A DNA stretch of 64,000 nucleotides from an uncultured Opitutales bacterium (GCA_943789375.1 CALSTX010000001.1:59785-123784); one strand, 5' to 3'; numbered from the stretch's first letter, positions 45,315 to 55,226 are shown. Made by a program: numbers and translations. Notes: generated by a model from the letters alone, not told the origin.

Positions 45315-48300
45315 ATGAAAAAATTATTGTTTTTCTTTGTACCCTTTTCACTGTTTACTACTCACTTTCTGCTAGCTCAGAATCTTGAGACTACCATAAC
45401 TGTTGGCGTATACTCCCTATCGAACGGAGATTATGTAGACACTGGACGAATTCTTACATTCGACTCCCAACAAGAATGTCAGGTCTGGGCTCGAAGCGCA
45501 ATGGCAGATGAACATTCTGATGATACTCATGACCACTGGAATGCAGCCGGTGATGTATATTTTGATGAGATCAACCGGACTTTTACCTGGACCGAGTATG
45601 GCCCTGAGTTGGATTCTGAAACAGTGGAGCAATTATGCTTAAATAAAGAAGACGGAGTTACCAAAACCATTGACGAAACCAATTACTACAAAGACAAAGC
45701 AAATTTATATCTCAGGATTACATCCATTGACTCCTATGATGACCAAAACGGAGATTCTTCCACAAATGACCCAATTGGCTCTGAAACGGAAACAGATGAA
45801 GGGACTTTAAGTGAAGGTGATCAGACCAATCAGCGAGAAAGTAATGCTGACGACCACAACGATGGAGAAAACGCACCTATCGTTGCTCCTGAATCTCTGG
45901 ACGGATGGGTTCTTCGTTTGGAGATTGATGCGGCGGACGGTGAAGATGTGGACATTATATCATTTTCCGCAGGACAAGCCACAGAATCAGATGAAGAGGG
46001 TGGGGCACCTGAGCAACTAGGTTCTTACAGCTACGAAAAAATATCTGATTCCGAAGTTGCTGTTACTATTACTAAGAGTGAATCGGACGGAGCTCCTACT
46101 GTTTTGAGCTTAGATTTTACTTCGAGTACTGGACAATATGATGATTTTGTAAACTTAGACCTATCCGAAGTTGACTCTTCTTTTGAGCCAACTTCTATTC
46201 CCGGTCAGTACCGGGATTTGATTGGAAGCGGTAGCGTTACCTTTTCTGTAATGTCTAGCCCTTCCATAGATGAAGGAACTGGTGGCGAAGATGACAGTGC
46301 GAACCACCAAACTGGTGAAGAATACAATTCTGTCATTGCTCCAGAATCTCTGGATGGATGGGTTCTTCGCTTGGAGATTGATGCGGCGGACGGTGAAGAT
46401 GTGGACATTATATCATTTTCCGCAGGACAAGCCACAGAATCAGATGAAGAGGGTGGGGCACCTGAGCAACTAGGTTCTTACAGCTACGAAAAAATATCTG
46501 ATTCCGAAGTTGCTGTTACTATTAGTAAGAGTGAATCGGACGGAGCTCCTACTGTTTTGAGCTTAGATTTTACTTCGAGTACTGGACAATATGATGATTT
46601 TGTAAACTTAGACCTACCCGAAGTTGACTCTTCTTTCGAGCCAACTTCTATCCCTGGTCAGTACCGGGATTTGATTGGAAGCGGAAGCGTTACCTTTTCT
46701 GTAATGTCTAGCCCTTCCATAGATGAAGGAACTGGTGGCGAAGATGGAATGGGATACCCCGCGACAGTGGAAGAAGCATTAGTAGATTTTGATGCCCAGA
46801 CTTATTTAGATTTGAATCCAGACCTAAAGGAAGCGTTTGGGGACAACTTAGATGCTGCAACCGATCACTTTACTTCATCAGGTTTTTCGGAAGGTCGTAC
46901 ATATACCGGAAGCGAAGACCAAGGTGTTAATGAAGGAGAATCAGTGAATCCAGGAACTGGTGGCGAAGATGGAATAGAACCTAATCCCGAAAACGAAGTC
47001 GACCATATGGGCCCACGGATCGAGTGGGTTTCCAGTCAGGATGTTGAAAGTTTTGTTTTGGCTTGGACCGCTGATCAACCCAATCTTCGAGATGCGAGAA
47101 TCATGTTGGCAGAAAAGATATTTGATTCTGTAGAAGAAGACCGTTTTATTTACATGGTAGATTTGGATAATGGCACAAGTTTGATTTTTGATTCATACGA
47201 AAATTTTGTCCACTCGGAATCATCAGATGAGTTCGCTTATGTAGAAGAAGAGTTTCTTGCTTTGGATGCTTTACCAGCTGAAGTTTCTGAAGCCCTGCAA
47301 AGTGCAAACCCTGACTTTTCTATTACTGAAGTAGTTAAAGAATTTGCTTTCGAAACGGACCCAGCATCAGATGAAGAAAGATCTTTTGTTTATAAGGCTG
47401 TTATTGAAAAGGATGGTGAAAAGCTAGAAGTCGGTTTAGATCGAAACGGTTCCATAGTATTGACCATTGGTTACGAAGAGTCAGAATTTGAAGAAAATCA
47501 GTGGAAAGCGGTTAAACTTCCTCAAAATGCTTCCGATTACTTGGCTTCAAATTACAAGGATGGTGCTTTCCCCATTGGATATTTCGTAGATGAACGCCCA
47601 AGTCTAAATGAAAATGGCAATGAGTTGGTTGCTTTTCTTGATAATGATATCGAGGTTATATTCGACGAACTTGGGAATTTTGTTAGGGAGATGGACCCAT
47701 GGAAGGCATTTGAAGAAAACTTGGATGCTGGGCTTAAATTTGATGCTGCTCGATCTTCATGGGGAGATGATAGTTCGGATTTCGATGAGGTTAGTTCATT
47801 TGTCCATATCCAGAAAGTAGAAAGCAACGATGTCGAGAATGAAGATGATGAAGAGGAATTTAGCACAATGCCACTACCTGGACTGCAGTACCGAATTTCT
47901 TTGCTTAATCAAGATATCGACGACAAATCAACTCCAGGTCTCGGTCAACTTGATCTCTCAACTGTGGGCATGAGTTCAGGAACCAAATTAAACCTGACCT
48001 TTACATATGAGATGTCTCCCCCGCGCTATTTGATTGTAAGTGGGGCAAATGTTACCGCTTTTAAACATCGGCTATCGGATTGGGATCGCCCAGGTTCCTT
48101 TACAATCCAAGCCGAAACCGTTTCCCCCGTTGCTTCTGCTTCCAACACCGCAGCCTCCATTTCCTCGACTTTTGGAATTACGGTAGAAATGGGAGGTGAA
48201 CGATTTTATGAAGGTTCAATATTTGTTGCCAATGTTGTAGGGCTAGATGTTGGGGTCGCAGAACACTCTTCACCGTGGGATCCAACTGCAAGCTTCAGTT

Positions 48301-51300
48301 TGAATGGTTTGCCAGGTACCGAGACTTCAGTTAGCGCGTTTCTTCCTCGTAGAATGCTTATGGATAAGTTTCAAATTTTTGATCCAAATGATGTGAGGGC
48401 AGCAATAGTGGACGCTACTGGTACGCTTAGATACATCACTGGGAGTATTGATCCAAGTGAGGAAGTTGGTACTGAAGTTGGTACTGAATTTTTTCGTACG
48501 CCCTACAGAGGATATGAACCAAGGATGGATGACCCATCCATGTACTCCGATCCTACTGCTATGGAGGGCTCTGAATACCTCCTAGACGACTTGGAATTTG
48601 GAATAGAGGATGGGCTCGCTGAAACAGCAAGCACCGATGGTGAAATTGATACTCAAGCTGATCTATCTGACGATGATATCGCAGAATCGAGGTTCGATTT
48701 TGATGGGGATCAGTTTGCTAATTCCTTATTACAGGTTTCTTTTAAAACAGATGATTTACCCGGAGAAGTTCAGATCGGTGATCCTTTTGTTGATCCGTTT
48801 GCCACGCTAGACGAGTCAGATTTTGGGTCTGTATCTGGTACCATTCTCGATGAATCTGGATCTACAATTCCAGAATATGATGTTTGGTTTTTCAAGGTGC
48901 CAGAAGCAGGACAGGATCTATACAGTGCTGAGCCTGCTTTTTTTAAATTCGATCGAGAAGAAAATGGTGCTTACACTGCGAAGCTCCCTGTCGGTAGTTA
49001 TCATGCTGAAGCTTTCGGCTTTGATCCGGAAACTGGAACCCCCTATGAGCCAAATTTGGCAATGGAGAATGGTTCTGCTAAAATCTTTGAGATCCAAAGT
49101 TCTGAAAGCAGTTTTGATCAAGACTTCACCCTCAAAGCCGAGTACAGGATCTCCTATGAATTTATACCGTTAATTGGAACTGTAACTTTGGGTAGCGCAG
49201 GACCTGTACAAGATGTGTTCTTCGATCTCTTTCCTGTCGAAGGTGGTAATAGAGTTACCGATTATCCCGTTGGCTCATTTGGTGTGGACAGAGAGGGTAA
49301 TATACGAGGTGAAGCCCCAGCAGGTGAATTTGAAGTAGAAGTTTTTACTCCTGATAATTCTCTCGAATTAGCTGATAACCTAAGTTTAACAATTCCAAAT
49401 GGAGTACCATCTTATGATGTTGGCTCCATTGTTCTCAATGAGCGCAGTATGGTCACTGTTACAGGTAGTTTTTCCGATACTTCTGGTAACCCTGTTTGGG
49501 CAGATGTATTATTCGTCAACCCCGATGATTTAGAAGAAGTATTTTGGCCAATGTGGGATGACTCAGGCGAAATTCTGGAAGAAGGAGAGTTCTCTGTCAA
49601 AATTCCAGAAGGTAACTACCTTGTATTAGCCGAGCGATTTGATGGTTTGTTTGTTTCAACATTTTTTGACGGCGATTCAAATGGAACAGCTGATGTCTTA
49701 ACTATTAACGCCGGATTCAACCAAGTTTTAGATTTCCAACTGGAATCCAGACCTTCGGCTACCATTAACATCAAGTTGGTAGATGCTAACACTTCTGAGC
49801 CAGTTAAATATGCCTGGTTTGATTTCTTTGATGCAGAAGATGAATTTGGACCTATTATTTTTCCTGAGGTAAATATTGATTTTGAAGATCCAGACTTTGA
49901 TGGTACTTACACGCTAAATATTCCTGGTGGCACATACAGATTTAGTGTTGGAGCAGATCGTTACGGGACTATGTTCCGAATACTTGACGAATCCGGTTCA
50001 CCGACTTGGTTGGAGAACGCTTCCTGGGAAGACGGTAGCAAGATCATTTTGGTCGACGGAAATACTACTGACCTCGGTTCGGTTTCTTTGAATGCATGGG
50101 GAGGATCTGATGCCGATTTGTATGGGTTTACTTGGATGGACGAAGACAGTCAATTGCCAGGCTCATCCATCAAAGGAAGTGTAAAAACTGCTTCTGGTTC
50201 AAAAGGAAGTGTCGTACCAAAAGCTCGAATTATTGCTCACACCGAAGATTACCTCTTTTGGGTAGATCACACCATATCTCGTTCGGATGGCTCTTTTGAA
50301 ATTAGCAATTTACCGGAAGGAAATTGGATGGTTTTCGCCGAACCCCCTTATGACTCCGAGTCTTTCCGTGGGTTTAGAGAATCTTCACCTTTGCAAGTTG
50401 CACTTCCAGAGAATAACAGTTCATCCTTTGAACTAGTGCTTCAAGGTTCTAATGTTTCGGGTCGAATTCTTTTCCCCAAACGCGAGGTCAAGACTGGTGA
50501 AAGCCAAAACAATGCACTTTCCCATGCTTTCGTTTGGGCTTTTCGTGACGAGGATAAAGATGGTGAACCAGATTATGATGATGCTATTTTCAGCGGTGAA
50601 GATCAATTGAGTGAAGCGTTTGGAGAAACCGATGAAGATGGTTTTTTCTCATTTTACTTGGAGGATGTGGGGAGTTATTCTCTCAAAATAGAGATGCCGG
50701 GTGAGCTTTCTGCACTTGCACCTGCCCCCATCCAATTTTCTTTGAAAAATACAGCTGATAAGTTGAAACTTGGAAATGCGATCAAGATTGATTGGGATAG
50801 CAAAGTAAAGGCGACTGCATTTGATATTGAAAGGAAGTCTTCTATCGAATCTTCGTATCAAAGTTTGTTTAGTTCTGATAGCAACAGTAGTGGTCCTGAT
50901 AAACCAACCGCCGGTACCAAATCTTTCGTGGATACCACAGTAGTCACTGGTGAAACATACTCCTACAGGGTGGTAGCCGAAACAAGTGCAGGGAAGGTAA
51001 CTTTAGAGTCTACTACCGTCCGTGTTTCCAAACCAATGATCTTCCTCGCTCCCCCTAGTAAAACGATTTCTGGACGAGTTGTGGACTCCAACAATACCGT
51101 AATTTCCGGAGCAGAAATTGTCGCTTGGCGGCAAGAAGGTGACGGTTGGAGTTCTACATTCACCGGGGATGATGGTACATATGAGTTAACAGCTGGTCCT
51201 GGAAAATGGGAAATCACTGTTTATCGCCCCTATGATACCAAAGTTGACTGGATGTACGATAATCCACCTCAACGTTTTTCCTTCTCAAATGACACGAGTA

Positions 51301-53906
51301 AGGAATCAAAGTCTATCAATTTTACAGTTGCTAGACTCGGACTTGCAGGTGGAAAAGTTGTAGGTAGCATTGCCATACCTACGGGAAAGACTGGTGCTGA
51401 AATTGCACAGTATGTTTACATTGATATATTTGATCCTGAAGGACGGGGGAATTGGTCTAATCCGGACACATCAGGTAATTTCGAAATTCCAGTTCAACCT
51501 GGTGAATATGAAGTATCTATTTGGGTTGCACCTGAATTATCTGGGTTTGGAAGTCCAGAATTTCAAATTGTGCGGGTTGGTGGTAACTCTGTTGATATAG
51601 GGGAGATTCAACTTACTAGTAGAAACCAGTCATTAACAGGGACTATTACTACAGATTCTGGAAAAGCCCTTCCAAATGTTGAAGTTTGGGCTTGGAGTAA
51701 TGAAGGAGGGTGGGTTTCTGATTTTACGAATGTTAGTGGTGAATACACCTTGGCGGTTTCTCCCGGAAAATGGGAAATCGGTTACGACCTTCCAATACCG
51801 GCAGATGGAAGTGAACCACCTTATCTTCCAGAACCCCCGAAACGTGTTCAACTCAAGCCAAATGACACCTCCAAAAATATAAATTTTTCTGCGAAAGAAG
51901 CTGGAGCTCAAGTTTCTGGTACTGTCTATGGTCCCAATGGCGGCCCCGTTTCTGATGTAAATGGATGGGTTTACGCCCGTGAGTACAGTGTGAATTCGGA
52001 AGGGGATAACTTTTATGAAATCGTTGCCGAGGTTCCGCTTACATCCAGAGGCACTTTTTCTTTTCCTGGTATCGCCGGCGAGTATATTGTTGGCTTATGG
52101 TTACCACCGGGATCAGGTTATGTTAATCCAGAAGAGAAGTACTATAAAGTAGTTGTTGAGGATGGTAACACCACGCTTTCAGATTTCAATAATACGGTTA
52201 CTACGGAGGCATCCTTTAGTCTTACCGCAAATGACGCTACGGTTTCTGGGTCCTTTACTCTTAATGGTGCTTCAGCTACCGGGCTAACTGGTGAAGTTTA
52301 TGCTATCAGTACCGATGGAGAAGGTTGGCAGTCAGCCTCTATTGATGATGATGGTACCTATTCCATGCTTCTTTCTCCTGGTTCATGGACGCTTGATTAT
52401 TACATCGAATCTGATTCTCAATCTAGAAATATTCCAGCATATCCTGCGGGAACAATTATTATATCAGCAGTTAAATCTACCACCGTGTTCCAAAATTTCG
52501 TTTTAACGACTGCTTCAGCGTCTATAACTGGAACCGTAAAATATGATTCAAATTCGTCAGCAGTTATGAATTCCACATTATATGTTTGGGCTGCCCGCGA
52601 AGGTTCAGATGCTGTGGGTGAACATTGGAACGAAGTAGAGACCGATGAAAATGGAACCTTTGTGATTCCAGTACTTCCTGGTGGTAGCTATGAAGTTGGT
52701 GCCATCCTATCTAAAGGTTTACGGGATCAAGGTTATTTAGATTCAACTATTGTTGAAGTTGATTTATCGAGCAGTAATGTTTCAGATCTCAACCTCACCA
52801 TCATTAAACCAACTAGCACCAACTTTCTTAATGGCTTGGTAAAAGATTCTTCTGGTAATGCGGTTTCAGATTCTGATGTTTATGCATGGTCTGATGACGG
52901 TCGTGAGGTTGCAGGAATCAGTGGTAGTGATGGCAGTTTTTCCTTATCTGTTTCCAAAGGTACTGTTTGGCATGTTGGAGCAGAGTATAGCACTTTTGAC
53001 GAGAACGATACTGAAACTTTCTTTTTTACGAAAGTAGAAATTGATGCTGATTTGAGCACTGAGGATTCAATGTCTGATCTAGCGCTTGTTTTAGAAACAC
53101 CAGATTTTGAGTTACCAGATGGATCAAGCATTACCTTTGATCCTACAGTTGATTTCGTGACCAAGCTTCCAGATGGTACTGAACTTACAATTCCTGGAGG
53201 TGCAGCCAATGTTGCTTCCGATGTAACCTCTGTTCGTCTTGTTGTGACTCCAACAGCCAAGGGCTTATCAAAAAGCTCTACCGAAAAACCTTCCAATTAT
53301 GGATATTCGGTCGATCTGTTTGACAGTACGGGTAAGACAGTTGAAGGTAATTTCAAGAAAGATGTCATCCTAAAGGTAAAAGTTGATGTTAACGCTTCAC
53401 GAGCCAATGGTTTAGATGTCGAAAATATGGAAGGTATGTATTATTCCACGACTAAGGATGCATGGGATAAAGCAAAAACCAGTACATGGGATTTGAACAG
53501 TTCGACTCTAACCATGACCACGGATCACTTCACTACTTTTGCGACAGTATCAACCCCAGATATTTCAGATATTGCGGAAGGTCTTGCCAAAGTAGATGCA
53601 TCTGCTTCAGGAGACTGGTACTCATCAAATTGGTTCGGTTATTTCTATGACGTATCCAACGATTGGATATACCACAGTACTCTTGGATGGCTTTACGTGA
53701 AAAAAGATTCCAATGATAATTTTTGGTTTTATGATGCAAATATCGGTTGGTTTTGGACCGGATCCACTTACTATGACGAGTCGCAATCTAAATCCTTTAT
53801 TTATTCTTCATCTGAATCTAGTTGGTTGTATTTTCAAGTCGTTGATGGTGAAAGAAAGTTTTACGATTACGGAGACCTGACATGGCTATCCCCTGATTCA
53901 AACTAG
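45315..53906 (+). CDS. Giant secreted multidomain protein with carboxypeptidase-regulatory-like repeats
   Basis: A 2863-residue, strongly acidic exported protein. The signal peptide is at residues 1-21. Residues about 190-327 and 341-478 are a near-identical duplicated domain. Residues 491-530 are an NPDL...EGR module. About 570-830 looks PepSY-like. From about 1170 to 2560 there is a long series of carboxypeptidase-regulatory-like beta domains ('VSGTILDESGSTIPEYDVWF', 'ISGRVVDSNNTVISGAEIVAW', 'LTGTITTDSGKALPNVEVWAW'), with one fibronectin type III-like domain near 1810-1910. A domain ending 'TTDHFTTFATVS' (about 2600-2755) precedes the aromatic tail (about 2765-2863: 'WFGYFYD', 'WIYHSTLGWLYV', 'IGWFWTG'). 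It is likely a cell-surface or adhesive fibre-like protein. No secretion partner is adjacent. Confidence 0.88.
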   Translation: MKKLLFFFVPFSLFTTHFLLAQNLETTITVGVYSLSNGDYVDTGRILTFDSQQECQVWARSAMADEHSDDTHDHWNAAGDVYFDEINRTFTWTEYGPELDSETVEQLCLNKEDGVTKTIDETNYYKDKANLYLRITSIDSYDDQNGDSSTNDPIGSETETDEGTLSEGDQTNQRESNADDHNDGENAPIVAPESLDGWVLRLEIDAADGEDVDIISFSAGQATESDEEGGAPEQLGSYSYEKISDSEVAVTITKSESDGAPTVLSLDFTSSTGQYDDFVNLDLSEVDSSFEPTSIPGQYRDLIGSGSVTFSVMSSPSIDEGTGGEDDSANHQTGEEYNSVIAPESLDGWVLRLEIDAADGEDVDIISFSAGQATESDEEGGAPEQLGSYSYEKISDSEVAVTISKSESDGAPTVLSLDFTSSTGQYDDFVNLDLPEVDSSFEPTSIPGQYRDLIGSGSVTFSVMSSPSIDEGTGGEDGMGYPATVEEALVDFDAQTYLDLNPDLKEAFGDNLDAATDHFTSSGFSEGRTYTGSEDQGVNEGESVNPGTGGEDGIEPNPENEVDHMGPRIEWVSSQDVESFVLAWTADQPNLRDARIMLAEKIFDSVEEDRFIYMVDLDNGTSLIFDSYENFVHSESSDEFAYVEEEFLALDALPAEVSEALQSANPDFSITEVVKEFAFETDPASDEERSFVYKAVIEKDGEKLEVGLDRNGSIVLTIGYEESEFEENQWKAVKLPQNASDYLASNYKDGAFPIGYFVDERPSLNENGNELVAFLDNDIEVIFDELGNFVREMDPWKAFEENLDAGLKFDAARSSWGDDSSDFDEVSSFVHIQKVESNDVENEDDEEEFSTMPLPGLQYRISLLNQDIDDKSTPGLGQLDLSTVGMSSGTKLNLTFTYEMSPPRYLIVSGANVTAFKHRLSDWDRPGSFTIQAETVSPVASASNTAASISSTFGITVEMGGERFYEGSIFVANVVGLDVGVAEHSSPWDPTASFSLNGLPGTETSVSAFLPRRMLMDKFQIFDPNDVRAAIVDATGTLRYITGSIDPSEEVGTEVGTEFFRTPYRGYEPRMDDPSMYSDPTAMEGSEYLLDDLEFGIEDGLAETASTDGEIDTQADLSDDDIAESRFDFDGDQFANSLLQVSFKTDDLPGEVQIGDPFVDPFATLDESDFGSVSGTILDESGSTIPEYDVWFFKVPEAGQDLYSAEPAFFKFDREENGAYTAKLPVGSYHAEAFGFDPETGTPYEPNLAMENGSAKIFEIQSSESSFDQDFTLKAEYRISYEFIPLIGTVTLGSAGPVQDVFFDLFPVEGGNRVTDYPVGSFGVDREGNIRGEAPAGEFEVEVFTPDNSLELADNLSLTIPNGVPSYDVGSIVLNERSMVTVTGSFSDTSGNPVWADVLFVNPDDLEEVFWPMWDDSGEILEEGEFSVKIPEGNYLVLAERFDGLFVSTFFDGDSNGTADVLTINAGFNQVLDFQLESRPSATINIKLVDANTSEPVKYAWFDFFDAEDEFGPIIFPEVNIDFEDPDFDGTYTLNIPGGTYRFSVGADRYGTMFRILDESGSPTWLENASWEDGSKIILVDGNTTDLGSVSLNAWGGSDADLYGFTWMDEDSQLPGSSIKGSVKTASGSKGSVVPKARIIAHTEDYLFWVDHTISRSDGSFEISNLPEGNWMVFAEPPYDSESFRGFRESSPLQVALPENNSSSFELVLQGSNVSGRILFPKREVKTGESQNNALSHAFVWAFRDEDKDGEPDYDDAIFSGEDQLSEAFGETDEDGFFSFYLEDVGSYSLKIEMPGELSALAPAPIQFSLKNTADKLKLGNAIKIDWDSKVKATAFDIERKSSIESSYQSLFSSDSNSSGPDKPTAGTKSFVDTTVVTGETYSYRVVAETSAGKVTLESTTVRVSKPMIFLAPPSKTISGRVVDSNNTVISGAEIVAWRQEGDGWSSTFTGDDGTYELTAGPGKWEITVYRPYDTKVDWMYDNPPQRFSFSNDTSKESKSINFTVARLGLAGGKVVGSIAIPTGKTGAEIAQYVYIDIFDPEGRGNWSNPDTSGNFEIPVQPGEYEVSIWVAPELSGFGSPEFQIVRVGGNSVDIGEIQLTSRNQSLTGTITTDSGKALPNVEVWAWSNEGGWVSDFTNVSGEYTLAVSPGKWEIGYDLPIPADGSEPPYLPEPPKRVQLKPNDTSKNINFSAKEAGAQVSGTVYGPNGGPVSDVNGWVYAREYSVNSEGDNFYEIVAEVPLTSRGTFSFPGIAGEYIVGLWLPPGSGYVNPEEKYYKVVVEDGNTTLSDFNNTVTTEASFSLTANDATVSGSFTLNGASATGLTGEVYAISTDGEGWQSASIDDDGTYSMLLSPGSWTLDYYIESDSQSRNIPAYPAGTIIISAVKSTTVFQNFVLTTASASITGTVKYDSNSSAVMNSTLYVWAAREGSDAVGEHWNEVETDENGTFVIPVLPGGSYEVGAILSKGLRDQGYLDSTIVEVDLSSSNVSDLNLTIIKPTSTNFLNGLVKDSSGNAVSDSDVYAWSDDGREVAGISGSDGSFSLSVSKGTVWHVGAEYSTFDENDTETFFFTKVEIDADLSTEDSMSDLALVLETPDFELPDGSSITFDPTVDFVTKLPDGTELTIPGGAANVASDVTSVRLVVTPTAKGLSKSSTEKPSNYGYSVDLFDSTGKTVEGNFKKDVILKVKVDVNASRANGLDVENMEGMYYSTTKDAWDKAKTSTWDLNSSTLTMTTDHFTTFATVSTPDISDIAEGLAKVDASASGDWYSSNWFGYFYDVSNDWIYHSTLGWLYVKKDSNDNFWFYDANIGWFWTGSTYYDESQSKSFIYSSSESSWLYFQVVDGERKFYDYGDLTWLSPDSN
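45883..46293 (+). repeat. Internal tandem repeat, copy 1 (411 bp)
   Basis: First copy of a 411-bp unit inside the giant gene, repeated after a 453-bp period at 46336-46746. The copies differ only at scattered, mostly synonymous positions (e.g. gacgga/gatgga, tccgaa/cccgaa). The encoded domain begins 'LDGWVLRLEIDAADGEDVD' and ends 'VMSSPSIDEGTGGED'. Confidence 0.92.
46336..46746 (+). repeat. Internal tandem repeat, copy 2 (411 bp)
   Basis: Second copy of the unit at 45883-46293, offset 453 bp (151 codons), so the reading frame is kept. The short 'GTGGEDG' end motif appears a third time near 46955-46975 without the rest of the domain. Confidence 0.92.
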
Positions 53907-53945
53907 TTGTTACTTATTCAAATTTTATTTACTTGCTAATCCTAT

Positions 53946-53951
53946 TATAAT
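53946..53951 (+). promoter_or_regulatory. Possible -10 element upstream of the CBM-bearing secreted protein
   Basis: A perfect TATAAT lies 20 bp before the ATG at 53971, in a 64-bp A+T-rich gap after the giant gene. A weak -35-like ttttat is at 53923-53928 with 17-bp spacing. In such A+T-rich DNA this may be chance. Confidence 0.3.
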
Positions 53952-53970
53952 TTCTACTTTTCTAATAACT

Positions 53971-55149
53971 ATGAAAATTAAGTTCCTTCTACCCTTTTTA
54001 CTAATTTTTAACATTGTAAACGCTCAAGTTCCATCCTCCTGGGATTCTACTGCCACCTACACTTCAGGTGCTCTTGTTCTGGATGCAAGTGGTGTTACTT
54101 ACATTGCTCAACAAGATGTTTCAACCCCTGGTACAGCATTAACGGATACTACCTACTGGAAGTCACTAGACGCTGCTGCACCCACCACCACTCCAACCGG
54201 AGCTCCAACTACTCAGCCAGATGTTTCTACTGTTCCTACTTCAACGCCTGATACTTCAACGACTCAGAATGCAAAGATCGCGAGCGTGAATGTGCGTGGA
54301 GAGATCGGTGCAGTTGACGATAAGAGGATTATGGCTTTTCTACTTACTGACACTGGAAGCGTTTTTTCTCGTGCGATTGGCCCAACCCTCGCTGAGTACG
54401 GATTACCATCTGCTTCACTATTGCAAAACCCCCAGATTAGACTGTTTAAGTACAACGCTGTCGACATTTTCTCTGGTAGCTACTCCGTTCCTGCTGGAGA
54501 CAACAATGATTATTCAACCAATAGTAATCTTTCGGATATTGAAACCGCTCGCAATAACCTGATTCCAGTAGTAAACACTAATAGTGCACAGGCAATTTCT
54601 TTAACTTCGCTTGATAGCGGATTTTACACCCTCCAAGTTGAAGATGAAGATGGAGTCTCTACAGGAATTGGAACCGCTACTGTTGACCTAACGGATACAA
54701 CCAGTTCAGCTGCGTTTACCCATGTTTCTGCCCGTGGATTAGTAAGCACCGGTGAATACATGTTTGGTGGCTTTCAAATTGTTGGAACGGGCACGAGAAA
54801 GGTTTTCGTTAGAGGTCGTGGACCTTCTTTGGGTGCTGCTGGAGTTCCAAATACAATGGTCGATCCTCAAATCGCCGTTTTTAAATACCAAAACGATCCT
54901 AACGATGACTTACTGGGTATTCCATCCATTCAGTTGCCAACGAATGACGATTACACCACTGATGCAAACAGCAGTTCAATGCTAACCTACTCAACCTCAC
55001 TTTATCCAAACTGGCCAGCCTTGGATAGTACGGAACCGGGTATGATTCTTACACTCGGACCTGGCTACTATACTGTCCAGTTACAGTCCAAAAGTGCTGC
55101 TAATGACGGCAATGCATGGATTGGTGTCGACGATGTCACTGACAGATGA
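53971..55149 (+). CDS. Secreted protein with CBM5/12-like domain and Verrucomicrobiota-type beta repeats
   Basis: A 392-residue exported protein. The signal peptide is at residues 1-18. A carbohydrate-binding CBM5/12-like module covers about 22-70 ('WDSTATYTSGALVLDASGVTYIAQQ', 'TYWKSLD'), and a P/T/S-rich linker about 70-105. Two related beta regions follow: 'VNVRGEIGAVDDKRIMAFLL...AIGPTLAEYGL' (about 107-150) and 'SARGLVSTGEYMFGGFQIVGTGTRKVFVRGRGPSLGAAGV' (about 258-297), a pattern familiar from Verrucomicrobiota secreted proteins. It likely binds chitin-like glycan at the surface. Its 3' 696 coding bases plus terminator are duplicated in inverted orientation at 62621-63368. Confidence 0.85.
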   Translation: MKIKFLLPFLLIFNIVNAQVPSSWDSTATYTSGALVLDASGVTYIAQQDVSTPGTALTDTTYWKSLDAAAPTTTPTGAPTTQPDVSTVPTSTPDTSTTQNAKIASVNVRGEIGAVDDKRIMAFLLTDTGSVFSRAIGPTLAEYGLPSASLLQNPQIRLFKYNAVDIFSGSYSVPAGDNNDYSTNSNLSDIETARNNLIPVVNTNSAQAISLTSLDSGFYTLQVEDEDGVSTGIGTATVDLTDTTSSAAFTHVSARGLVSTGEYMFGGFQIVGTGTRKVFVRGRGPSLGAAGVPNTMVDPQIAVFKYQNDPNDDLLGIPSIQLPTNDDYTTDANSSSMLTYSTSLYPNWPALDSTEPGMILTLGPGYYTVQLQSKSAANDGNAWIGVDDVTDR

Positions 55150-55201
55150 TTTTAGTTGCAAGTTTTGTAAAAAAGGCTCCATATGGAGCCTTTTTATTTT
55201 A
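54454..55201 (+). repeat. 748-bp inverted repeat, copy 1 (native context)
   Basis: From aacgctgtcgac at 54454 to the last base after the terminator T-run at 55201, this stretch recurs in reverse complement at 62621-63368. The encoded 231 residues are identical in both copies and I found no nucleotide difference in the parts I compared. Position p here corresponds to 117822 minus p in copy 2. This copy is the original by context, because it continues a gene with its own signal peptide. Confidence 0.95.
55170..55200 (+). terminator. Rho-independent terminator after the CBM-bearing gene
   Basis: An 11-bp perfect stem AAAAAGGCTCC / GGAGCCTTTTT with loop ATAT, followed by further T-rich sequence, 21 bp after the stop codon. 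The A-run in front makes it potentially bidirectional. It is inside the 748-bp duplicated segment. Confidence 0.88.
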
Positions 55202-55226
55202 GGGAATGACAACAACTAGATAGCAC

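Noticed and set aside
45811..46473. Two nearly identical short ORFs (45811-46020, 46270-46473) and similar small ORFs inside the giant gene
   Set aside because: They are alternate-frame shadows of the duplicated 411-bp unit, not separate genes.
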